Shown here one piece after another: positions 55,699-64,000 of a stretch of 64,000 nt of DNA. Within the stretch, counting starts at the first letter, position 1; every line of letters begins with the position of its first letter. The notes under the pieces are model-generated. The model saw only the letters and a list, made by a program, of their open reading frames with translations, had not been told where the DNA came from and ran no database searches. Made by a program: the position numbers and the translations under genes. Source of the DNA: Plantago major (taxonomy: Eukaryota > Streptophyta > Magnoliopsida > Lamiales > Plantaginaceae); contig JAIFAC010000156.1 of assembly GCA_026545765.1 (NCBI GenBank), positions 1 through 64,000 on the forward strand, in the 5' to 3' direction.

Positions 55699-57965
55699 AT
55701 GGACTTGGCAAGCTGGGACGGAGAGCTCTTGCCTGAGGATGAATTTAAGAAGCTCTGCAAAAAGGCAGGTTTACTTGCTCCGCTTTACAAAGTTAAAGAA
55801 TCTGTGTGCTTGGCGAACATTTCGTGAACTGAATAGTTTCGCATTTCGGTCGTTAGTGGTTAGGGTTTTTCTCAGGATTTGTTTTTGGTTTAATTGGAAT
55901 GTGAATTGAGCTGATTAGCTTTGAAGAGTGCACATTGTTACTTATCTGCCAGTTGTTGCTTGAGGTTTGGTATTTTACTTTGGTGGCGTTCTTGATCTGT
56001 AATCGTTGAAATGGACCTACGTATTTGTGTTTCTGGTAAAAAGTTAAAGAATCTGTGTGCTTGGCGAACATTTTCGTGAATAGTTTCGCATTTCGGTCGT
56101 TTGTGGTTAGGGTTTTTCTCCGGCTTTGTTTTCTGGTTTAATTGGAATGTGAATTTAGCTGATTACCTTTGAATAGTGCACATTGTTACTTATCTGCCAG
56201 TTGTTGCTTGAGGTTTGGTATTTTACTTTGGTGGCGTTCTTGATCTGTAATCGTTGAAATGTACTGTGTTTCTGGTAGAAAGTTAAAGATTATGTGTGCC
56301 TTCAGAATTGGGGGACATTTTCGTGGACTGAATAGTTTCGCATTTGTGTTGTTAGTGGTTAGGATCGATTTTTGTCCGGATTGGTTTTCTGGTTTGATTG
56401 GAGTTTCAGTTGAGTTGATTTGGGTGGACATTGTTACTTATCTGTAAGGTTTGGTATTTTAGTTAGGTGGCGCTCTTGATCTAACCTTTTTGTAATGGTT
56501 GAATAGAGGATTTAATTCTTGCCCTGCATGCTTAATCTGTGAGTTCCCAGCTTAGTTGGGCCATTGGCGATTATTCCTGATGTCCTCAATTTATGATGAT
56601 ATTCCTTCTGTTTGTTTGTTATTTCTGTGTATTCAATTTTTGTTAATCATTGACGCTGTTTAATACTTGAATCGTTAAATGTTACCTTATCCAGGTAAAG
56701 TCGATCCTAATTGAGGAGTCTAATGCTCAGCCTGTCGGTAGTGCTCTTACAGTGTGTTGGGAGATATCAAAACTGTCTGAATTAAAGGAAATTTTCGATG
56801 CACGTGGAGCTTCAGAAATATGTACATGTTTAGGTTTACCTGGCACAGAGTACATTTATAGGGTAATTAGTCTATTCTTTATGACCTTCAGTTTATATAT
56901 TTGGTGATTGAACTTATGCTGCCTGCTTATTCTGTTGCCAGGGAAATTATCTGGAGCACGGTTTTAAATTTTTAACTTTTCTTTTGCTTCTGAAAGCAAG
57001 GTGAGTAGTTTGCCTGTAAATTTTCTTATGATTCAGTACGATTTGTTGTTACATATTTGGTGCATGTTGGAAACTTTGCAAAGAATGTACTTGCAAAGAT
57101 ATATATCCTGAAACTGTTAGATCTGTATCTTTGCAAAGAATGTACTTGCAAAGATATGGATTTTCTTATCATGAAAGAGACATTTATGTATTTGTAGTAG
57201 ATAATTCCATTCATTGGTTAATGTATCTAATTTCATCTGTTCCGGCCTGGCAGTTACCCGAAGGATATAACTCTCCTTCGTGGATATCATCAAGCAACTC
57301 AGGTGTGTGGATTCTATGATGAGTGTCGAAGGACGAATGCTGATTGTTTTCATTCTTGCTTAGATGTTTTCCAGAATCTGACTCAATCAAGAAGTGTCGA
57401 TGGCACGGTAAATCTCATGTCAAATTACTTTAATTCTAATATTCACTTCGTATTGGTAAGATTTAGATGTCTCTCTTTTAAATAGGTACTCTATGTGCAC
57501 CGAGATAGTATTAGAGATAGTATCGAAACACGAGAGCTGCAGCAATTAAGAGAACGGATAAATACTGGAGAAGAAAATGTGAAGGACATCATCAGGTCAA
57601 GAGAACTGCACATTAAGCAATTCACAAATATGATCGACCAAGAAAAAAGAAAGCTGAAGGAGTTGACAGAAAGGACTATCCCCGCAAACCAACAGCAATT
57701 AAGGGATATGATCAATCTAGAAGAAAGCAAGCTGCAGGAGTTGACAGAAAGGATTATCCCCGCAAACCAACAGCAATTAAGGGATATGATCGATCTAGAA
57801 GAAAGCAAGCTGAACGAGTTGACTGATTCTGTGAATAACTTGAGAGAAGACTCTATGGCAGCGAAAAACCAACAGCAAGCCAATCATATAGGATATCTTT
57901 TGGTATATCTTCTGGGTGTTGCCCTAATATTCTGTGCTACTATGACTGCAAACCGACCGATTTAA
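55699..57965 (+). CDS. PP6/FyPP-like pseudophosphatase fused to a tail-anchored coiled coil (five exons)
   Basis: Exons 55699-55791, 56695-56862, 56942-57000, 57254-57407 and 57486-57965 join in phase to 317 codons. Every intron begins GT and ends AG. Residues 31-165 follow plant PP6-type phosphatases: ILIEESNAQPV, LTVCWEI, GNYLEHG, TFLLLLKA, ITLLRGYHQ, TQVCGFYDEC and VDGTVLYVH. The family signature GDxHG is W53-E-I-S-K57. GDxVDRG is G88-N-Y-L-E-H-G94, and GNHE is G117-Y-H-Q120. H119 and H163 remain, but the other metal ligands are gone and GGLSP is absent. The C-terminal third of the catalytic domain is replaced by a coiled coil (about 170-285) with two 26-residue repeats. A membrane segment (293-311) lies six residues from the end. 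I infer a non-catalytic, tail-anchored protein. A pseudogene that happens to stay open is the alternative. Confidence 0.78.
55792..56460 (+). repeat. Three tandem units in intron 1 of the pseudophosphatase gene
   Basis: Units begin GTTAAAGAATCTGTGTG at 55792 and 56043, and GTTAAAGATTATGTGTG at 56282, spaced 251 and 239 bp. Each contains GTTTCGCATTT and, further on, TTGAGGTTTGGTATTTTA. The first unit starts exactly at the splice donor, so each unit brings its own donor-like GTTAAAG. The third unit is the most diverged. Confidence 0.9.
57074..57157 (+). repeat. 29-bp direct repeat in intron 3
   Basis: CTTTGCAAAGAATGTACTTG and nine further bases (to GATAT) occur at 57074-57102 and 57129-57157, 55 bp apart. 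It lies in the intron between exons 3 and 4. Confidence 0.95.
57663..57818 (+). repeat. 78-bp coding tandem duplication in the coiled coil
   Basis: Units 57663-57740 and 57741-57818 are nearly identical and 26 codons long, each starting LTERxIPANQQQLRDM. The length keeps frame and the coiled-coil character. Confidence 0.95.
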
Positions 57966-58170
57966 CTGTGATGCTAGAATAATCTGGCATGTACTGATTA
58001 TTGTGATTGGATTGATTGTAACTGGAGCTGCCTGGTACCACTTCGAAACAGAATACAAGAAGCATGAAAAGGAGGCTATATCAAATCGAAAATGGTTGGT
58101 CTTTGATTTTTTTTTCTTTCTTCTGTTCGTGGCAACGATACTTTGTATCTGCATCGAATCTTGTCAGTAG
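57946..58170 (+). other. Downstream membrane-protein-like frame (possible lost C-terminus)
   Basis: A frame offset from the last exon reads RIIWHVLIIVIGLIVTGAAW, then KKHEKEAISNRKWLVFDF and VATILCICIESC to a TAG at 58170. It has two hydrophobic segments. One small indel near 57940 would extend the pseudophosphatase by about 70 residues with two further membrane spans. It could equally be an alternative exon or untranslated sequence. Confidence 0.4.
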
Positions 58171-59489
58171 AGGCTGGCATGTAATTTTGTTCTACTAAAT
58201 CTTTCACTTGGTTTAGATGTTTACATTCTGGCTCTTTGTTAAAACTTACTTGGCATTGGTATTCCATGGTGAAACTTTTTTTCTTTTTTTGGTAACAAAT
58301 GAATGTTATTGACTTCTGCTTAGTTTAACTTGGCTTGTATTAAAAATTGTTTAATGGGTCGAAGCTACTTTATCTTACAACACGGTTTCTAGATAACTTA
58401 TCTAGAGACAACTTATATTCAAAGTAATGATATAACCAATAGAAGGCAAGTGGGGAAATCAAATTTTCCTTCCGATTTTTGTTCAATTTCGCCAAAAATA
58501 GTACAAGTCCCGCTAAAATGAAGAAAAAAAGCCCAGACTCACATATCAAGCGTGTGGGCGTGTTCATATATGAGAGATTCTCTCTTTCTTCTCCCATAAT
58601 CGTCCTCCTCTCTCTTCTACTTTCTCCACCCAAATCTTATTTCCATCTCAAGTGTTAAGTGATTAGGGGCATGTTAAGTGTCTGCAAGTGTCTCCGATGA
58701 GAGTTGTATAGCTCGAGTCTTGATAATTAAGAGTGTTCGAGTTAGAGTTTGGTGGGTGCCTTTATACTTCTGATCAAATGACACAAGACAAGAAATCTGT
58801 TGTACTTTTAGATCCATGATTGAGTTTTGTGCTGCTTTTTTTATTTTATGAGTTTGAGGAATTTTGTGTTTGTGAACTCTCTTCATGTTCAAAGGCACAA
58901 ATGGAAGTAATGTGTATAGGCTGAGAGGTTTTCTTTGTTTCTTTACAGGTTCAATTATACATTCTTGATGTTTATAACTGTTTTGCTTGGATTGACTTAA
59001 ATTGAATTTTTACAATCTTTTTTTGTTTAGTTTGATTTGTTCTCTGCTAGTTGTTCCATGTTGCTAACTTAGTAACTGACTAAGGATTATGTGCCATAGA
59101 CCATAGATGTCACATAATCACAGGACAAATATCATTAGGGGTTATTTTGATTTTGTTGCTTATCTCAGTTATGTCTTCAAAATGTAACAAACCAATGTGC
59201 AACACAGTTTCTAACTGGTTGTAAACTGGTTGTAAACATGCTTCAAGGAAGTATTTGTATTAGATAATTAAATTTCACTCTTCGACTGAACTGAATTTAT
59301 TTAAAGTATAAAAAACAACTAAACAAACCTAAACTAAAACAAAATTAATGGTTTTTCAGATGAAGAGAACAAAACATTAAGAACGGAGAATAATCAAAAC
59401 CCACCAACACTTAGTAGATCAAATCTGTTATGATTTAAATTGTATGTACAAGAAATTTTACATAAATGAATGTTAATATACCGGCTTAA
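58171..59489. other. Intergenic region between the pseudophosphatase gene and Helitron C
   Basis: Short frames only. 58550-58650 is C/T-rich like a leader or promoter, but no reading frame follows. A truncated copy of MITE family 1 lies at 59276-59374. Confidence 0.55.
59276..59374. mobile_element. MITE-like element, family 1 copy 3 (partial)
   Basis: Shares TCGACTGAACTGAA at one end and TTTTTCAGATGAAGAGAAC at the other with 42214-42336, in the same orientation. The terminal GGC(T) bases are missing. Confidence 0.5.
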
Positions 59490-61240
59490 CACGCTGTGAA
59501 GACACGGACATTCGAGAAACATTACACGAAGCATGTGGATACAGGATGCCATACTCACTGCGCGGACTGTTTGCCACCATCTTGTACTACAATTCTCCGT
59601 CAGACCCAAACGCACTGTGGGAAGAATTCAAGGAGGAGATGTCATATGATTTCCTAAAAGCACCAGGAACCACATAAGATGAAGCATATAACAACTCACT
59701 CAAATCGATAGATCTGTTCCTCCAGATTTACAACCGTTCGATAAATGACTACAAAATCGTCCCACACAAGGTAGGAGGCACTGGAGAAGAGAGGAGAACC
59801 AGGAACTACAACAATGAGGTCCAAATAATGCTTTAAGAAGACCTAAATGCATCGAAGCTACTAAACTCGCCCCCAGAAGAAAGCTTTCGATGAGATAACA
59901 ACTGCGATCAACGGAGAACATGGAGGAGCATTCTTCCTCGACGGCCCCGGAGGATCGGGAAAGACATTCATTTACAGGGCTTCACTGGCTTATGTGAGGT
60001 CGAAAAACCAAATAGGGGTAGCAACATCCCTGTTACCGGGGGGACGAACTGCTCATAACATATTTGGATTCCCAATCGAGATCGATGATAAGGTATCTTC
60101 GTCAATAAGCAAGCAAAGCGAAGATGCCCTCCTAATAATCGAAGCAAGGCTGATAATATGGGACGAGGCAACAATGGCGAACCGCAAGCTCATTGAGGCA
60201 CTGGACAACTTGCTCCGCGACCTGACAGGAAAAGCAAAGTTATTCGGCGGAAAGATTGTAGTATTTGGGGGAGATTTCCGAAAGACCGTCGTTGTCAGAA
60301 GAGGAGGAAGAAGGGAAACGATAGATGCATGCCTGGTGAGATCAGTAATTTGGCAAATGCTTCGTAAACTAAGATTGACAGAGAACATGAGAGCGAGAGA
60401 AGACCCACAGTTTATGGAGTATCTAATGCGAATTGCCGACGATAAATATCCATCGGAGAGAGGCTATAAGGTCAACCTTTCGGAACACATGTGCATCAGA
60501 TATAGAGACTACGAAAAGCTATTGGAACATTTAATATCAGAGATTTACCCGTCCTTCAAAGAATTCAGCAGCAACCCTTACTCGGTCATGGACAGAGCAA
60601 TCCTTATGCCGAGGAACGACTGTGTTGACCAAATAAATGATTCTCTGATCGACAAGTTCCCAGGGTAGATATTCGAGTTCTACAACACAGACCTAGCACA
60701 AGACACTACCCAACATACATACTATCATGATTTTCTCAATGCTACAGACGTACCGGGACTCCCACAACACGTCCTAAGGCTAAAGGTAAACTGTCTGATA
60801 ACGATGTTGAGAAATCTAAATGCAACATAAGGATTGTGCAATGGGACAAGGATGGTAGTAAAAGAGCTCGGGAAACGAATCATCGGTGCGACAATAGCTT
60901 CTGGAGAGCACAGAGGAAAGTATGTTATGATACCAAGGATATCACTGGAGCCGAAGGACAATCTCAAATGTCTAATACCTTTCACGAGGAAGCAATTTCA
61001 AATAAGGTTATGCTTTGCAATGACGATAAACAAGGCACAGGGACAAACACTAGAAAAGGTTGGGATCTATTTGCCATGCATGCCTTCTCCCATGGACAAC
61101 AGATATGTCATCAAGAGCACGGAGATCATCTGCGATTAGGGTATTGATTAGGCCTCCTACGGTTGACTCCGTTGTCCACACGAAGACAAGAAATGTTATT
61201 TTACACAGAGATCTTACAGAATCAAACATCAGATTAAGTA
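59490..61240 (+). mobile_element. Helitron C fragment with helicase
   Basis: The block GYRMPYSLRGLFATIL-like (59545 on) and NALWEEFKEEMSYDF are the conserved segment upstream of the Helitron helicase. The helicase follows to about 61139, with a decayed C-terminal tail to about 61230. No Rep endonuclease domain and no defined ends are in view. Confidence 0.8.
59868..61139 (+). pseudogene. Helitron C Pif1-type helicase, nearly intact
   Basis: One frame holds the whole helicase, with only two stops (TAG 60666-60668 and TAA 60828-60830). Motifs in order: QKKAFDEI; Walker A GPGGSGKT at 59943-59966; GGRTAHNIFGFPIEI; Walker B LIIWDEA at 60150-60170; and VVFGGDFRK. Next come LRLTENMRA, AILMPRNDCVDQIN, LCNGTRMVVKELGKRIIGAT and FAMTINKAQGQTLEKVGIYL. 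Catalytic residues look intact, unlike Helitrons A and B. Helitron helicases act with a Rep endonuclease, which is missing here. Confidence 0.9.
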
Positions 61241-62165
61241 ATATAAGCATTAACTTTTCGTCATGATTCGTAATGATACGCTCAATATTATTTTTTTCTT
61301 CTGTAACTTCTATACATTTTTATAACATTAGCAAACTTTGACAATTAAACATGAGTTTAAATAGATATCATTAGAATTGAACTCAAGTAGGTCAAGTATA
61401 ACTAGGCAAACTATAGAGCAGGACCGAAATACGCTGCTTCACACACGTAGCGTGTGATGTAGTTTCTAGTTATCAATAAACCATCAATGTTATAATTAAA
61501 ATGTCTATATTGTTAATGAAATATGTTTGTTGCGATACGAAAAACACCAACGCTGGTAATATACGATTTTGATTAACATCAATAATTTTCGAAAATATAG
61601 ATCCGCTCAGATAAATTATCTACGCATCTTCGAGATCTGTCTCTTAATATTTTTAATAAAATTAGGGAAAATACTTACGTGTATTTGTTATACCACTAAA
61701 TTAATTAAAACTAAGTTAATTTTTTTCTAAGTAATCGGCATCAAGTTAAAAATTAAAAAATTTAATTCAATTCTTACTCCACTTAACATTATCCTTCTCT
61801 TTCTACCCTACTTTTTATCTTTTTATCTATATTTACTTTTCCAATCAAACTAACAATCTTAAATTAATCAAACAACATTGAAACCAATCAAATGACTTTA
61901 AAAAACTAGAATCCATCACTTCATTCTTCCACACCATATATAACAACCCCATAAATTATACTAAGTTTATTACATAAAGATGCCACTTTAGGTGGTGTAC
62001 TAATATATAAGAGGCTAACTTAATAAAACTCTAACAAAGGTCCATTATATTTTTGGTGTCCTAAAATCTAATAAACTCTTTAAAAAAATTCAATCAATTT
62101 TTTGTGCCTTCAAATCTAATTAATCTAATTAAGTGGACTTCAAATTCTAGCTACATTGATTTTAA
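61241..62165. other. A/T-rich intergenic stretch
   Basis: No reading frame of interest, repeat or RNA gene recognised. Several short A and T runs. Confidence 0.6.
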
Positions 62166-64000
62166 GGCCATCGATATCGTTCCGAGTGTTGGTGTTCTTG
62201 GTTTCGTCCCTCGCCCGGTTTGTAAGTCTCTAGTTTATCTTCTTTGCTTTTAAAAAAAATAAAAAAAAAATAAATTCAAATCTTTTCAAACGTGATTAAC
62301 ATTTCTTTTTCTAACCTTCTAGCCTACCTTGCTAACTTTGGTGCTTGGGGGCAGTTTTCATTTTCTTTCTTACTGTTTGAACAGGACGTTTTGTTTGATT
62401 TGGCCGTCCCAATTCTCTCATAGTTCTTCTACTTGCTCTGGTCTTACTCTGTTGGTGAAGATGGATCGAATTTTGGAGGGTTTCAATGCAAAAATGAGTC
62501 TCACGGATTCTGAGAGGCAAACAATTAACGTCCCAGTTGAAGTTTGGAATACATCGGAGTTGAATCATGATCTTTGCTTGGTTGGGAGAGTGTTGTCTCG
62601 CAAAACGATCAATCTCGAAGCTTTTGAGCGTACGATGTTGAATGGTTGGGGGGTATACCTCGTATGGTGAAAATGCAAAAAATAGGTGAGGACAGAATTC
62701 TTGTTCAGTTTTCTCATGAGACTGATAAGAATAGAGTTATGGGGAAAGGGCCATGGGCGTTCGATAAGAACTTGGTCGTTCTACGTGATCTCAAAGAGCA
62801 TGAGGATCCACAAACAGTCTCATTGGATTTTTGCGAGTTTTATGTCCATGCTTCGGGGATACCAGTGATGATGAGATATAGGCCATGGCGGAGGTCCTGG
62901 GCAACGCCATGGGCAGGTTTAAGGAGATGGATACGACCCATGCTAGAGGTTTTATTGGTACTAATTTGCGTTTCAAAGTTAGTATGGATGTTACCAAACC
63001 CATTCGTCAGATGATCAACATCGCAGGACCGGAGGGGCAGGAGATTCAGGTTAGGCTTGTGTATGAGCGTTTACCTAATTTTTGTTACTACTGTGGCATA
63101 TTGGGACATCTTGTGAAGGATTGTGGGAAATGTTTGGACCTGGCTGATTTGTCCGGGGAGGTACCGGAGGAAAAATTGATGTATGGAGATTGGCTGCGAA
63201 CGAACTTTAATGCACAACAGGCCAAGGTCGAGCATGTCAGCCTTCACCGTATCATGGGCCGTTCTGATCAGGAATCATGGCGTCCAGTGGCTGCCCAGGA
63301 AAGGGGAGGTGGATCGAATGTAACAAATTCAAAGGACCTTTCTGCAAATGCTGAAAATAGTAAGGAGAATTCTCAAAGGGAGAATCTTGAGCCTGATTTG
63401 CGAAAATCTGTTGGAGGGGATTTAGGAGCTAATAAAGGAAAGGATGTGGTAATTGACGAGGACGTTACTTTTGTTCCTTCTGGTAAAGAAATTGTTATAA
63501 CAAATCACAACCATTCTTCTAAGCAAGATCTTTTCCTTTACCATTACCAATATCCAATCGTCAATCCTGATCCAAATCAGATGTGTATCGACTCCCTTAT
63601 ACCATCCCAACCCAGCCCATCTGTCCAGCCCATAACCGAATCCAATAACCCAGCTAACCAACCCATACCGGTGTCCCCTAGCCCAACCCCATTAGTCATT
63701 GTTCCATTGCCCAACTTGGACCAAACTCCATGCTTGATCTCAAGCCCAATAACAATACAACCTCTACTGCCCGTTTCTGATACCATCAACCAAACCTGAG
63801 ATACTTTCATAGCCCATCTCCGATCCAACCCCATCAAAACCCAAACACCCAGGCAGCCCAAGACCCAGCTACGTAGAATTGTGAAACTAAAAGCCAGCAG
63901 TAAGACCAACCTGTCGGTTAATGATCAGTCTAGTGGATCATCGGTAGGTAAGAAACGAGGTCGTCCAGTGGGTAGTAGAAATAAGGAGGCTTTTGTTGTT
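62166..64000 (+). mobile_element. LINE (L1-type) 5' end, cut by the window edge
   Basis: A leader from about 62166 leads into an ORF1 protein with the DUF4283-type N-terminus and a zinc knuckle, the usual first ORF of plant L1 elements. The reverse transcriptase ORF would lie beyond 64000. The exact 5' end and target duplication cannot be placed. Confidence 0.75.
62461..64000 (+). pseudogene. LINE ORF1 (DUF4283 and CCHC zinc knuckle), frameshifted, incomplete
   Basis: The ATG at 62461 starts MDRILEGFNAKMSLTDSE. The DUF4283-like part reads LCLVGRVLSRKTINLEAFER, then QFSHETDKNRVMGKGPWAFD and FYVHASGIPVMM. The zinc knuckle FCYYCGILGHLVKDC is at about 63078-63122, followed by a long polar, proline-rich tail. 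Near the window end GKKRGRPVGSRNK is an AT-hook-like motif typical of these proteins. Two frame changes occur, one at the G run 62647-62653 and one near 62880, plus a stop at 63797. The protein would bind element RNA. Confidence 0.82.

Noticed and set aside
57131..57319. An exon covering 57131-57319 in the phosphatase-like gene
   Set aside because: The frame there ends in a stop and does not resemble the family, whereas the acceptor at 57253 gives a product matching PP6 with correct phase.
57495..57965. A stand-alone coiled-coil membrane gene starting near 57495
   Set aside because: It has no ATG start, and an in-phase acceptor at 57485 joins it to the phosphatase-like exons upstream.

Overview
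The window is nuclear DNA from a flowering plant, most likely a eudicot. I cannot name the species. It is a transposon-dense interval: almost every coding signal belongs to a mobile element, GT..AG introns are common, and only one gene looks like a host locus. There are no prokaryotic, organellar, rRNA, tRNA or CRISPR features.

Layout. Positions 1-37382 are a nested stack of LTR retrotransposons. The innermost recognisable outer shell is a reverse-strand Ty3/gypsy Tat-type element (Tat B, 36012-37382). It is interrupted by a reverse-strand copia LTR fragment (copia C, 35311-35976). That LTR is in turn interrupted by a forward Tat element (Tat A, 10479-35310, with a 3' LTR at 34468-35310). Tat A abuts a reverse-strand Sirevirus-type copia element on its left (copia A, 1-10478) and carries a second, end-to-end copia element (copia B, 16915-31774) with both LTRs and a 5-bp target duplication. 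Copia B sits inside an intron of Tat A's antisense gene. Positions 37383-45170 hold two decayed Helitron helicase copies, a solo Tat-type LTR with its target duplication, and small MITE-like repeats. Positions 45869-49461 are a non-autonomous hAT element with an 8-bp target duplication and a captured RNase H-like fragment. Positions 49544-55557 are a MULE with long terminal inverted repeats, a 9-bp target duplication, a spliced transposase gene and a convergent GRF zinc-finger gene. Positions 59490-61240 carry a third and better preserved Helitron helicase. A LINE begins near 62170 and runs off the right edge within its first ORF.

The one apparent host gene (55699-57965, five exons, 317 codons) is the most interesting locus. 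Its first half aligns with plant PP6-type (FyPP) protein phosphatases. The intron phases are consistent and the frame is unbroken, yet almost every metal-binding or catalytic residue is replaced. The C-terminal half is a coiled coil with a perfect 26-codon duplication and a single C-terminal membrane segment. It reads as a tail-anchored pseudophosphatase. The MULE ends 142 bp upstream of its start codon.

Two other signals cut across features. First, three Tat LTRs share a stem-loop downstream of the TATA box, with a compensatory base-pair change. Second, copies of the copia family differ repeatedly at CAG/CTG sites, which read as CG; this causes many of the frameshifts and may be a methylation-linked base-calling error rather than biology. 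All calls come from reading the sequence; no database search was run.
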